A model generated the notes under the pieces. The model saw nothing but the letters and a program-made list of their open reading frames with translations. It was not told the DNA's origin and searched no databases. From contig NZ_JAUSTE010000010.1 of the NCBI RefSeq assembly GCF_030812675.1, forward strand, positions 62,001-126,000: a stretch of 64,000 bases of DNA. The letters run 5' to 3'. This DNA comes from Sinomonas atrocyanea. GTDB taxonomy: Bacteria; Actinomycetota; Actinomycetes; Actinomycetales; Micrococcaceae. A program made the translations under genes and the position numbers. Below, in pieces: positions 53,414 to 61,867 of this stretch (position 1 is its first letter; each line of letters starts with the position of its first letter).

Positions 53414-54268
53414 ATGACTTCTGCTGAGACCCTGACCTCCCCTGTCCTCTCGTTCCACGACGGCCGCACCATCCCGCAGCTCGGGTACGGAGTGTGGCAG
53501 GTCGAGGACGACGTCGCCGAGCGCGTGGTCGGCGAGGCGTTCCGGGTGGGCTACCGCCACATCGACACCGCCGCGATCTACGGCAACGAGGCCGGCGTGG
53601 GCCGCGCCATCGCCTCCTCGGGGCTGGACCGCGACGAGCTCTTCATCACCACGAAGCTCTGGAACGCGGACCAGGGCCGCGACAAGGTGGCCCCGGCCTT
53701 CGAGACCTCTCTGGACAAGCTCGGCCTCGACTACGTGGACCTCTACCTCATCCACTGGCTCCAGCCGAAGCGCGGCCTCTACCTCGAGACCTGGGAGGAG
53801 TTCGCGAAGCTGAAGGAGTCCGGCCGAGTCCGCTCGATCGGCGTCTCCAACTTCACCGTCGAGGCGCTCGAGGAGATCCAGCGCGAGACCGGTGTGGTCC
53901 CCGTGATCAACCAGGTCGAGACCCACCCGTACTTCCCGCAGGCCGAGCTGCGCGCCTACGAGGAGTCCAAGGGGATCCTGCACGAGTCCTGGTCGCCGCT
54001 GGGCCAGGGCAAGGACCTCCTCGAGGATCCGGTGCTGCGCGAGATCGCCCAGAACCACGGCGTGAGCGTCCCGAACGTGGTCCTCGGCTGGCACCTCGCC
54101 CTCGGCAACGTGGTGATCCCGAAGTCCGTCACGCCCGAGCGCATCGCCCAGAACTGGACGGCCCTCGCCCTCACCCTGGAGCCGGCCGAGATCGAGGCCA
54201 TCAACGGCCTCGGCAAGGGTGCGGCCGGCCGCATCGGCGCCGACCCCGCCGAGGCCGACTTCGCCTGA
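53414..54268 (+). CDS. aldo/keto reductase
   Basis: A 284-residue AKR paralogous to the one at 13198. Catalytic residues: Asp/Tyr in HIDTAAIYGNEAGVG, Lys in FITTKLWNADQG, His in LYLIHWL. Cofactor blocks: IGVSNF, NQVETHP, VIPKSVTPERI. The ATG at 53414 is 7 nt after CAGGAT (leaderless); an ATG at 53369 would add 15 unconserved residues. It is probably a 2,5-diketogluconate-reductase-like carbonyl reductase. A strong hairpin follows. Confidence 0.93.
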   Translation: MTSAETLTSPVLSFHDGRTIPQLGYGVWQVEDDVAERVVGEAFRVGYRHIDTAAIYGNEAGVGRAIASSGLDRDELFITTKLWNADQGRDKVAPAFETSLDKLGLDYVDLYLIHWLQPKRGLYLETWEEFAKLKESGRVRSIGVSNFTVEALEEIQRETGVVPVINQVETHPYFPQAELRAYEESKGILHESWSPLGQGKDLLEDPVLREIAQNHGVSVPNVVLGWHLALGNVVIPKSVTPERIAQNWTALALTLEPAEIEAINGLGKGAAGRIGADPAEADFA

Positions 54269-54288
54269 GCCCGGAAGCCTGGACTGAA

Positions 54289-54339
54289 GCACGACGGAAG
54301 GTGACCCCCCTCCGCGGGGCGGGTCACCTTCCGTCGTGC
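54289..54339. terminator. long hairpin joining the GCACGACGG arm and the GGTGACC motif
   Basis: A perfect 19-bp stem (GCACGACGGAAGGTGACCC and its complement) with a GC-rich 13-nt loop lies between the aldo/keto reductase and rhodanese genes. Its arm unites the terminator-arm motif with the core of the 14-bp repeat unit. Confidence 0.85.
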
Positions 54340-54361
54340 GCCCGGATGAAACGAGGACCCT

Positions 54362-54790
54362 GTGGAACAGCAGGCTGAGGTGTCCGCGGCGGCGGCCGAG
54401 GCGGACGACGGCTGGGCCGCGATCGACCTCCTGCTCGCCGAGAGCCGCGCAGGACTCGAGCGCGTCCAGCCGGAGGACCTGGACCGTGAGATGTCGGCCG
54501 GTGCCCTGGTCGTCGACACCCGACCGGTAGACCAGCGCCGCCGCGACGGGGCCCTCCCCGGGGCGATCGTGGTGGACCGCAACGTCCTCGAATGGCGCCT
54601 CGATCCCACGAGCCCCTGGCGGCTCCCGGTCGCCGACGACCCCGGCCGGCGGATCGTGATCGTGTGCAACGAGGGCTACAGCTCGAGCCTCGCCGCCCAT
54701 ACCCTGCAGCGGCTGGGCCTGAGCCGGGCCACCGACCTGGTGGGCGGCTTCCAGGCGTGGGCGGCGCACCGGCGCCAGGTTCGGGACTGA
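54362..54790 (+). CDS. rhodanese-like sulfurtransferase
   Basis: A 142-residue single-domain rhodanese. The conserved start VVDTRPVDQRRRDGALPGAI is near 50, the active-site loop CNEGYSS near 102, and the C-terminal GGFQAWAA near 128. The active-site Cys is present, so it may carry persulfide sulfur. GTG start with GAGGA about 6 nt upstream. Convergent with mrpD, only 16 bp apart. Confidence 0.88.
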   Translation: MEQQAEVSAAAAEADDGWAAIDLLLAESRAGLERVQPEDLDREMSAGALVVDTRPVDQRRRDGALPGAIVVDRNVLEWRLDPTSPWRLPVADDPGRRIVIVCNEGYSSSLAAHTLQRLGLSRATDLVGGFQAWAAHRRQVRD

Positions 54791-54806
54791 GCGCCGCCGC
54801 CGCGCG

Positions 54807-56627
54807 CTAGAGGAGCACGATCGCGCCGGACGCCGCGACGCCCAGCACGAGCCACACGGTGTAGTCGCCGACCCGCCCCGAGTGCAGGTTCCGCAGGACA
54901 CGCAGGGGAGGGTCGAGGAATGCCAGGGGGCGGCGGCCCGCTGCCGAGGGCAGGCGGTGCCGGTAGAGGTCCGCGGCGGCAACCCCCAGCGCCAAGGCGG
55001 TGGTCACGAGCCCCCAGAGGATGCCCGGGGCGTCCCATCCCGACGAGGGGCCGCCCGGGACCGCGCCCGCCGTGCCCGCGAGGGCGGCTGCCACGTACCC
55101 CGCCCGGTCCGCGAACTGCCGGGCCGCCGCTGCAGCCGCGTCGGCGAGGCCCGGCAGGAAGCCGAGCAGGGCGCCCGCGCCGAGGAGCGCGGCCACCGGC
55201 AGGCTCATCGACGGCGGGACGCGCCGCCGGCCGATCCGGACCTCGATCATCTCCTCGTCCCCGCTCATGCCCTCGGCCTCGATGCCCTCGGGCGGCGAGC
55301 CGAGACCGAGGAAGATCCTCAGGCCCACGCGCAGCACGGCGCCGGCCGTGAGCGCAGAGACCGCGATCATGAGCGCCATGCCCCAGACGCGCCCCGACTC
55401 GGTCAGGGCATGCTCCGTGATGGCCTTGCCGAGACCGGTCGCGAACGGGGGAGCGCCGGCGAGGGCGGCCGCCGCCACCAGGAAGGCGCCCCCGAGCACG
55501 GGCGCGTCGCGTCCCCGGCCCTGCAGGGTGTACTCGTCCACGCTGCCGTACCGGTCGAGGACCACGCCGCTGAGCAGGAAGAGCGAGCCCTTCACCGCGG
55601 CGTGCCCGAGGACGTAGACCGCGAGGCCGGCCAGCGCGGACTCGGAGGCGGAGCCGAGGGCCACGAGGAAGACGCCCATGTGGGCGATCGTCGAGTAGGC
55701 CAGGAGCCGCTTGAGGTGGCGCTGGATGAAGCACATGAGGGTCGCGACCACAGCGGTGAGGACGCCGAGGACGAGGAACAGGGACTGGATCCCGGCCGCT
55801 GCCGGCGTGCCGCTGAACACCGTCCAGTACACCCGGGCCGCCCCGTACAGCCCGAGCTCGACCATGACGCCGGAGAAGAGGACGCAGACGGGGGACGGCG
55901 CCACGGCGTGCGCGTCGTCGAGCCAGAAGTGGAACGGCGCCACCGCACCCTTGACGAGGAAGCCGGTGCACAGGAGGACGAACGCGATGGGCACGAGGAG
56001 GCTGTGGTCGCCCTCGAGCTGGTGGGAGAGGGCGGCGAGGTTGAGGCTGCCCGTGTGGGCGTAGACGAGCCCGACGCCGGTCAGCGACAGATAGGCGGCG
56101 AGCGAGTTGATGATGCCGAAGTTGATGGCCCCGTGGACCGCGGAGGGGTCCTCGCTCTTGAGCCCGGTGAGCGCATAGGCCGCGACCCCCATGAGCTCGA
56201 AGAAGACGAACATCGTGAAGACGTCCCCGGCGAACGCGAACCCCGTCATGCCGGCCAGGAACAGCAGCATGAGGCCGTGGTAGTGCGAGCTGTCCGATTC
56301 GAAGTACCGCCACGAGAAGACCAGGGAGGCGACCATGAGGGCCGCGGCGAGCAGCGCGAGCCCGACCCCCAGGCCGTCGCCCACGAGGGCGATGCCCACG
56401 GTGCGTCCGTCCCGCGCAGACCAGCCGCCCATCCAGTACACGAGCCGGGTCGACGAGGAGCCCGCGAGCAGCACGCCGTCCACGCACACCGCTGCCACGG
56501 CGGCGACGACGGCGAGGACGTCGGCGAAGGGCCTCCGGACGTACCTTCCGACCGCCATGAGCGCGCCGGCGGCGAGCACGAGCCCCACGACAAGGGCGGG
56601 CATCAGGGCCGCCGTCCCGGTCTGCAT
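54807..56627 (-). CDS. mrpD: Mrp/Mbh antiporter large subunit D (NuoL/M/N-like)
   Basis: A 606-residue proton-translocating subunit with about 14-16 helices. The proton-antiporter core carries the conserved Glu in [14 protein letters not shown] (near 135) and Lys residues in [14 protein letters not shown] and [16 protein letters not shown]. It is the only large NuoL/M/N-type subunit in the operon; no MrpA N-terminal homologue is present. ATG 3 bp after the mrpC stop. It is the last gene, converging with the rhodanese. An acidic cytoplasmic loop near 455-475 and a Pro/Gly-rich tail precede the last helix. Confidence 0.9.
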   Translation of the reverse strand: MQTGTAALMPALVVGLVLAAGALMAVGRYVRRPFADVLAVVAAVAAVCVDGVLLAGSSSTRLVYWMGGWSARDGRTVGIALVGDGLGVGLALLAAALMVASLVFSWRYFESDSSHYHGLMLLFLAGMTGFAFAGDVFTMFVFFELMGVAAYALTGLKSEDPSAVHGAINFGIINSLAAYLSLTGVGLVYAHTGSLNLAALSHQLEGDHSLLVPIAFVLLCTGFLVKGAVAPFHFWLDDAHAVAPSPVCVLFSGVMVELGLYGAARVYWTVFSGTPAAAGIQSLFLVLGVLTAVVATLMCFIQRHLKRLLAYSTIAHMGVFLVALGSASESALAGLAVYVLGHAAVKGSLFLLSGVVLDRYGSVDEYTLQGRGRDAPVLGGAFLVAAAALAGAPPFATGLGKAITEHALTESGRVWGMALMIAVSALTAGAVLRVGLRIFLGLGSPPEGIEAEGMSGDEEMIEVRIGRRRVPPSMSLPVAALLGAGALLGFLPGLADAAAAAARQFADRAGYVAAALAGTAGAVPGGPSSGWDAPGILWGLVTTALALGVAAADLYRHRLPSAAGRRPLAFLDPPLRVLRNLHSGRVGDYTVWLVLGVAASGAIVLL

Positions 56628-56630
56628 GCC

Positions 56631-56978
56631 TCAGCCCTTCAACGGGCCGAGGTCGTCGGGGTCGATGGCGCGCCGGCGCTTGGCCATCTGGATCACGAGC
56701 GCCAGCAGCATCGAGGTGACGGCTGCCGAGACCACGATGTCGGTGAGGGTCAGCGCCTGCACCACGGGGTCGACGACGGGCGTGTCCCGGCCCACCTGCG
56801 AGCCGAAGATGGGAGCCAGGCCGCCGTTCTGGTAGCCGACCGCGATGAGGAGGATGTACGTGGCGGACTGGGCGACGGACAGCGAGACGACGGCGTGCAC
56901 GAGATTCCGGCTCGTGGCGATCCCGGCGATGCCGATCAGCAGGACGGCCCCGGCAACGATGTAGGCGTAGACGCTCAT
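56631..56978 (-). CDS. mrpC: Mrp/Mbh antiporter subunit C (NuoK-like)
   Basis: A 115-residue, three-helix protein matching MrpC/NuoK: NLVHAVVSLSVAQSATYILL and DPVVQALTLTDIVVSAAVTS. It forms part of the membrane proton path. The start overlaps the mrpB stop by 4 bp (ATGA at 56975-56978). Confidence 0.92.
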   Translation of the reverse strand: MSVYAYIVAGAVLLIGIAGIATSRNLVHAVVSLSVAQSATYILLIAVGYQNGGLAPIFGSQVGRDTPVVDPVVQALTLTDIVVSAAVTSMLLALVIQMAKRRRAIDPDDLGPLKG

Positions 56979-57754
56979 GCTGCTCCCTCCTCGTCCTCGT
57001 CCCGCTCGCCGGGATCCTGGTGGGGAGCTGCGCGGATCGCGAGCGCCTGATCGAGGAATCCGGACAGGAGGATGACGACGCTGCTGGCCACCGTCATGCC
57101 CACGGCGATGTTGAACAGGGGCACGGTCCCCGAGGACACGAAGTCTCCGAGCTGGCCTTGGGGGATGGCGTTGGCGAACAGGTCCGCCCCGAGCGCCGCG
57201 CCCGCGAGGCCGAGCGCACCGAACAGCACGACGCCGAGCGATTCCCCCTGCGCGAACCAGTCCAGCGGGCGCAGCCGCTCCAGGAGCCGGTAGTGGCCGC
57301 CGACGTAGAGCAGGTGGATGCCCGTGGCCAGGACCACACCGCCCTGGAAGCCGCCGCCGGGGGTGATCGCCCCGTGGGCCACGACGTCGGCGCCGAGAAC
57401 GAGCGTGAGCGGGAACAGCACGTACACCACGAGACTCGTCGACTCGAGGGTCTGCCCGCCGCTGCCCACGGTGCGCCGGCGCTCGCGGTGGACGGGCCGC
57501 AGGAGGGCGATCACGCCGGCGACGGCGCAGAAGAGGATCGTCTCCTCCCCGAAGGTGTCGAAGCCCCGCTGGTCGAAGTTGATGCTCGAGACCGCGTTGG
57601 CCGTTGCGTGCGCGAAGGTCGCGGCGACCGCGAGGTCTCGGTAGGGGTGGCTCGCGCCGCCGAAGCCGGGGAGCTGTGCGAGGGCGGCCCAGAGCATCGT
57701 GCCGAGCGCCACGAGCGCCACGCCGAGGAGGCCCATCCGCACGCCGCGGCTCAC
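56975..57754 (-). CDS. mrpB: MbhE-MrpB fusion subunit
   Basis: A 259-residue membrane protein with two domains. Residues about 1-90 are MbhE-like (helix at 4-22, then NAVSSINFDQRGFDTFGEETI and a second helix). Residues about 110-240 are MnhB/MrpB (VYVLFPLTLVLGADVVAHGA, ITPGGGFQGGVVLATGIHLL). In Mbh hydrogenases these are separate MbhE and MbhF; in classical Mrp the MbhE part is at the MrpA C-terminus. GTG start overlaps the upstream stop (GTGA at 57751-57754). An acidic tail ends the protein. Confidence 0.88.
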   Translation of the reverse strand: MSRGVRMGLLGVALVALGTMLWAALAQLPGFGGASHPYRDLAVAATFAHATANAVSSINFDQRGFDTFGEETILFCAVAGVIALLRPVHRERRRTVGSGGQTLESTSLVVYVLFPLTLVLGADVVAHGAITPGGGFQGGVVLATGIHLLYVGGHYRLLERLRPLDWFAQGESLGVVLFGALGLAGAALGADLFANAIPQGQLGDFVSSGTVPLFNIAVGMTVASSVVILLSGFLDQALAIRAAPHQDPGERDEDEEGAA

Positions 57755-58044
57755 TGCTCGTCCTCCGCGCCGCGCGACTCCGCCTGCTCCGAGCGCACGC
57801 TTTCGATCTTCCGGATGGCCAGCACCACGATGAGGGGCACGACGGCGGTCCCGATCGCCACCTGGCTCAGCGCCACGTCCGGTGCCTGCAGCACCATGAA
57901 CATCAGCGACAGCACGAGGCCGTAGGCCGAGAGGACCACGGCCTGGCGTGCCGGCCGGCGTGTGAGCACCACCGCGGCGGCGCCGGCGAGCACGAGCGTG
58001 AGGCTCACCGCCACCAGAAGGTCCGTGACCGGGGAGCTGGTCAT
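57751..58044 (-). CDS. MbhD/DUF4040-type subunit (detached MrpA C-terminal module)
   Basis: A 97-residue, three-helix protein. The diagnostic segment LQAPDVALSQVAIGTAVVPL matches the DUF4040/MbhD domain, which in classical Mrp is part of MrpA. Here it stands alone between mrpG and mrpB, as in archaeal Mbh clusters. Both ends overlap neighbours by 4 bp. A charged tail (about 76-97) is cytoplasmic. Confidence 0.88.
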   Translation of the reverse strand: MTSSPVTDLLVAVSLTLVLAGAAAVVLTRRPARQAVVLSAYGLVLSLMFMVLQAPDVALSQVAIGTAVVPLIVVLAIRKIESVRSEQAESRGAEDEQ

Positions 58045-58340
58045 TCGGGCTCCTTCCCGACATCGGCCCCCGCCTCGGCCGCCAGCGCCCGGCCCACGGC
58101 GGCGGTGAGCGCCGGCCCGCTCACGGCGAGGGCCGCGGCCGTGACCGCGACGGACGCGCTGCCCAGGGAGACCCCGAATGCGAGCATGCCGGCGACGGCG
58201 AAGAGCGGCACCGCGAGGGTCGTCACGGGAGCGAGGAAGTGCAGCCGGCCCAGCGGCGAGCGGGCGAGCAGGGCCCCGCCCGCGGCGTAGGCCACGACGA
58301 GGACGGCGAGGGCGCCGCAGACCGCTTGGGCGGCGAGCAT
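58041..58340 (-). CDS. mrpG: Mrp antiporter subunit G
   Basis: A 99-residue, three-helix protein. Its GRLHFLAPVTTLAVPLFAVA segment resembles the RLH-A-T core of MnhG/MrpG. ATG shares one base with the mrpF stop (TGATG at 58338-58342). Functions as an accessory membrane subunit. Confidence 0.85.
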   Translation of the reverse strand: MLAAQAVCGALAVLVVAYAAGGALLARSPLGRLHFLAPVTTLAVPLFAVAGMLAFGVSLGSASVAVTAAALAVSGPALTAAVGRALAAEAGADVGKEPE

Positions 58341-58654
58341 CAGGGGCCCTCTCCCGCGCCGGCGTTGCCCGGGCCCGCGTCCCCCGCGGCGGTGGACTCG
58401 GGGGTAAGCAGGCGCGTGTAGACCAGGGTGCCGGTCGCCGTCAGCACAGCGAGGACGAGCGGGACGATGAGGTAGGAGGACTGGTTCACTGCCGCGGACA
58501 GCGCGACCATGGCCATGATGGCGGAGGCGCCCAGCAGCTCGAGGCCGATCAGCCGTGACACAGCGGTGCCCCGCGCGCACAGCAGCAGTCCCGGGGCCAC
58601 GCCCACGAGGAGGAGCGCGAGGGCGGCGGCCGCCCACAGGGATTCGGACGTCAC
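58340..58654 (-). CDS. mrpF: Mrp antiporter subunit F
   Basis: A 104-residue, three-helix protein of the MrpF family: LLLCARGTAVSRLIGLELLG, then NQSSYLIVPLVLAVLTATGT. GTG start overlapping the mrpE stop (GTGA at 58651-58654). An acidic Gly/Ala-rich tail follows. Confidence 0.88.
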   Translation of the reverse strand: MTSESLWAAAALALLLVGVAPGLLLCARGTAVSRLIGLELLGASAIMAMVALSAAVNQSSYLIVPLVLAVLTATGTLVYTRLLTPESTAAGDAGPGNAGAGEGP

Positions 58655-59154
58655 TGCTCCGGCTCCTTCTCCCTGAGGACCTGCTCGTCCAGACGGGGCC
58701 AGCCCGAGGTGATCGAGTGGACCTTCACGGCCCCCGACTCCGGGTCCGAGGCGACGACGATCGAGCCCGGGGTCGCCGAGAGGGCGACGATGCCGCCCGC
58801 ACGCCAGCCGGTCTCCCGGGGACCGCCAGCGGGCATGCCGGCCTCGCGCAGTTCTTCCCGCTGCCCGGTGCGCAGCCAGCCCGGCAGGCGGACCAGGTCC
58901 GCCACGGTTGCGGCCGGCACTGCGGCGGCCCAGCGCAGCCATCCGCGCACGGGGCGCGCCCGGAACGGCAGGGCCCGGCGGGCCAGCCGCGCCAGCACTG
59001 CGCAGACCAAGGAGACCGCGGCGGCCACCGCGGTCTCCACGGCCGTGACGGTCGAGGCCGTCGCGAGCCAGAAGAGGGTGCCCGCGGCCGTCCACAGCGC
59101 GTACTCGAGGGCGGCGCGGGCGGGTGCGGCGCGGGACGCCGTCTGCTGGTTCAC
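58651..59154 (-). CDS. mrpE: Mrp antiporter subunit E
   Basis: A 167-residue MrpE/MnhE protein. Two N-terminal helices (about 12-50) are followed by the family's cytoplasmic domain with [23 protein letters not shown] start overlapping the stop of the upstream MFS gene (GTGA at 59151-59154), so the antiporter genes are coupled to that transporter. Confidence 0.88.
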   Translation of the reverse strand: MNQQTASRAAPARAALEYALWTAAGTLFWLATASTVTAVETAVAAAVSLVCAVLARLARRALPFRARPVRGWLRWAAAVPAATVADLVRLPGWLRTGQREELREAGMPAGGPRETGWRAGGIVALSATPGSIVVASDPESGAVKVHSITSGWPRLDEQVLREKEPEQ

Positions 59155-60599
59155 ACCGCCTCCTGCTGGGCCGTGATGGGCCGCGCGACCTCCTCGAGGG
59201 AGGTGCGGGAGGCCTCGACGCCGAGGAACACCTCGACCAGGCCGGCGGCGACCATCAGGCCCGCGCCGATGAAGTAGCCGCCGGCCACGGCCCCGACACC
59301 CTGGCCGATGAAGCCGCCGAAGAGGAACGGGCCGATGATGCCGCCGAGGCCGGTGCCCACCGCGTAGAAGAACGCGATCGCCAGTGCCCGGGTCTCCAGG
59401 GGGAACACCTCGCTCACCGTCAGGTAGGCGCTGCTCGCCCCGCAGGAGGCCACGAAGAACACGATGGTCCAGCACGCGGTGAGCCAGAAGCCGTCCAGCG
59501 CCCCCGCCCCGAACAGGGCTGCGACGACGGCGAGGAGCACCCCGGAGCCGATGTAGGTGGCCGAGATCATCACCCTGCGGCCCACCGAGTCGAACAGGTG
59601 GCCGAGCGTGAGCGGCCCGGCGAAGTTGCCCACCGCGATGGCCACGAGGGCCCACGGGGCAACGTCCTCGGGGACATGCAGGAGCTTGGTCAGGACCAGG
59701 GCGTAGGTGAAGAACACCGCGTTGTAGAGGAAGGCCTGCCCGACGAAGAGCGAGAGCCCCAGGACCACGCGCTTCGGGTACCGCTCGAGGGAGACTTTGA
59801 TGATCTCGCCGAACCCGATCGAGCGGCGCTGCCCGATCGTGATGGAGTCGTCGACCTCGCCGAGCTGATGCCCGGTCTCCTTCTCGATCTCAGACTCGAT
59901 GTCCACCACGGTCTTCTCTGCGCCGTCCTCCTGGCCGTGGATGAACATCCACCGCGGGGACTCGGGCACGTTCCGCCGCACGAGGAGGATGAGCAGGCCC
60001 AGGACGGCACCGAGGCCGAACGCGAGCCGCCAGCCCAGCTCCGCGGGGAACAGGGCGGTGTTCAGCAGCACGACCGAGAGCATGGCCCCGAAGGCGGTGC
60101 CGAGCCAGTAGGAGCCGTTGATGGCGAGGTCCACGAGCCCCCGGCGCCGGGCGGGGATGAGCTCGTCGATCGCCGAGTTGATCGCGGAGTACTCGCCGCC
60201 GATCCCCGCGCCGGTGAAGAAGCGGCAGATGTAGAAGTAGACCGGGTTGAAGGAGAACGCCGTGGCGACGGTGGCCAGCAGGTAGAGGCCGAGGGTGATG
60301 ATGAACAGCCGCTTCCGGCCGAACCTGTCGGTGAGGTAGCCGAAGACGAGGGAGCCCACGCAGGCCCCCGCGACGTAGATCGCGGCCGCCAGGCCGATCC
60401 CGGCGGGAGAGAGGCCCAGGCCCGCGGAGGGCTGCGTCAGCCGGTCGCTGATGGAGCCGACGATGGTGACCTCGAGCCCGTCGAGGATCCAGACGGTGCC
60501 GAGGCCGATCACGACCATCCAGTGCCATCGGGCCCAGGGCAGGCGGTCGAGCCGGCCGGGGATATTGGTGCGGATGGTGCCGAGCGTGCTCTGACTCAT
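59151..60599 (-). CDS. MFS transporter, sugar-porter-like
   Basis: A 482-residue major facilitator protein with twelve helices. It has the loop 2-3 motif [14 protein letters not shown] and the sugar-porter-type [12 protein letters not shown] before the central loop. It resembles sugar or aromatic-acid porters; the substrate is unknown. ATG with a strong AGGAGGGACC site. Its stop overlaps the mrpE start, an unusual coupling that suggests ion-gradient generation and solute uptake are co-expressed. Confidence 0.92.
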   Translation of the reverse strand: MSQSTLGTIRTNIPGRLDRLPWARWHWMVVIGLGTVWILDGLEVTIVGSISDRLTQPSAGLGLSPAGIGLAAAIYVAGACVGSLVFGYLTDRFGRKRLFIITLGLYLLATVATAFSFNPVYFYICRFFTGAGIGGEYSAINSAIDELIPARRRGLVDLAINGSYWLGTAFGAMLSVVLLNTALFPAELGWRLAFGLGAVLGLLILLVRRNVPESPRWMFIHGQEDGAEKTVVDIESEIEKETGHQLGEVDDSITIGQRRSIGFGEIIKVSLERYPKRVVLGLSLFVGQAFLYNAVFFTYALVLTKLLHVPEDVAPWALVAIAVGNFAGPLTLGHLFDSVGRRVMISATYIGSGVLLAVVAALFGAGALDGFWLTACWTIVFFVASCGASSAYLTVSEVFPLETRALAIAFFYAVGTGLGGIIGPFLFGGFIGQGVGAVAGGYFIGAGLMVAAGLVEVFLGVEASRTSLEEVARPITAQQEAV

Positions 60600-60730
60600 G
60601 GTCCCTCCTGGACGAAACCCTCCCGGCGACCCCCGCCAACAGGCGCGCCGTTCTTACCCTCCGCGCCGCGGCGCGAAACGCCGCCCCGCACCGGTCCCCT
60701 CCGGGTGCCCCTGCCCGCGTCCAGGGAGAC

Positions 60731-61867
60731 TCAGGCGACGCGGTACTGCTCGGCGTCGGCGGAGCGGAGGACCAGGCCGTTCCCGAGCAGGGAGGGGTCC
60801 GGCGCGATGGCCCCGCCGTCGGGATCCGGGACGCCGTCGAACAGCATCGACTCGAGACGGACGTGGTCATGGAACCACTCGAGGTGCCGCAGCCCCGGGG
60901 CTGCGGCGGCCGGGGCTGCCGAGATCGCCGGGGCGCAGTGGCCGGAGAAGCCCACGCCGTGGGCCGCCGCCACGGCGGCGATGCGCAGCCAGACGGTGAT
61001 GCCGCCGCAGCGGGTCACGTCGGCCTGCAGGCAGTCGACCGCCCCCGCGGCGCACATCCGCTCGGCGTCCTTGAGGCGGGTGAGGTACTCTCCCGCGGCG
61101 ACGTCGGGGGACGTGCGCTCGCGCACGAAGCGCAGCCCGTCGAGGTCCTCGCTCGAGACGGGCTCCTCGAACCACGTGATCCGGGCCTCGGCGGCGGCGT
61201 CCGCCACGCGCACGGCCTGCTTCGGGGTGTAGGCCCCGTTGGCGTCGACGAACAGGGCGGACCGGCCGCCGATCGCCTCGCGGGCGGCCAGCATCCGGGC
61301 GAGGTCGCGGGACTCCGACGCGCCCCGGTCCTGCCCGATCTTGATCTTCACACGGGGGATCCCCTGCGCCGTCCAACCGGTGAGCTGCTCGACCATGCGG
61401 GCGTCGGTGTAGGTGGTGAAGCCACCGCTGCCGTAGACGGGCACCTCCGTGCGGGCCGCGCCGAGGAACTGGTGCAGGGGCAGCCCGGCATGACGGGCTG
61501 CGGCGTCCCACAGCGCGCAGTCGACGGCCGACGCCGCGTACGCGCAGGCCCCCGACTGGCCCGCGTTGCGCAGCGCCCGGGCCATCGCCTCGGAACAGGC
61601 GGGGACCGAGAAGACGTCCGCGCCGACGACCGCGGGCGCGAGGAGCTCCTGCACGACCGGCACGAGGGCCGCCGGGCCGTACGTGTACCCCGTCCCGTGC
61701 GTGCCGCCCGCCTCCACCCGCACCACCACGATGGTGGTGGAGTCCCAGGCGAAGGTCCCGTCGGCCTCGGGCTCGTCGGTCGGGACGGTATAGGCCGCAG
61801 CGGTGACGGACGAGACCGCGGCGCCCGATCCGGCGTCGTGCATCGGGGCGCCCGCCGGCGCGTTCAT
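60731..61867 (-). CDS. enolase-superfamily enzyme (mandelate racemase/muconate lactonizing type)
   Basis: A 378-residue MR/MLE enzyme. Catalytic elements: the KxK lysine in PRVKIKIGQD (near 175), metal ligands Asp in LFVDANGAY, Glu in WFEEPVSSEDLDG and Glu in VAAGEYL, then DVTRCGGIT and the His in GFSGHCAP. The capping domain is N-terminal. It probably dehydrates or racemises a sugar acid or related carboxylate. The ATG overlaps the upstream ThDP-enzyme stop (ATGA at 61864-61867). The MFS gene starts 131 bp downstream. Confidence 0.92.
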   Translation of the reverse strand: MNAPAGAPMHDAGSGAAVSSVTAAAYTVPTDEPEADGTFAWDSTTIVVVRVEAGGTHGTGYTYGPAALVPVVQELLAPAVVGADVFSVPACSEAMARALRNAGQSGACAYAASAVDCALWDAAARHAGLPLHQFLGAARTEVPVYGSGGFTTYTDARMVEQLTGWTAQGIPRVKIKIGQDRGASESRDLARMLAAREAIGGRSALFVDANGAYTPKQAVRVADAAAEARITWFEEPVSSEDLDGLRFVRERTSPDVAAGEYLTRLKDAERMCAAGAVDCLQADVTRCGGITVWLRIAAVAAAHGVGFSGHCAPAISAAPAAAAPGLRHLEWFHDHVRLESMLFDGVPDPDGGAIAPDPSLLGNGLVLRSADAEQYRVA

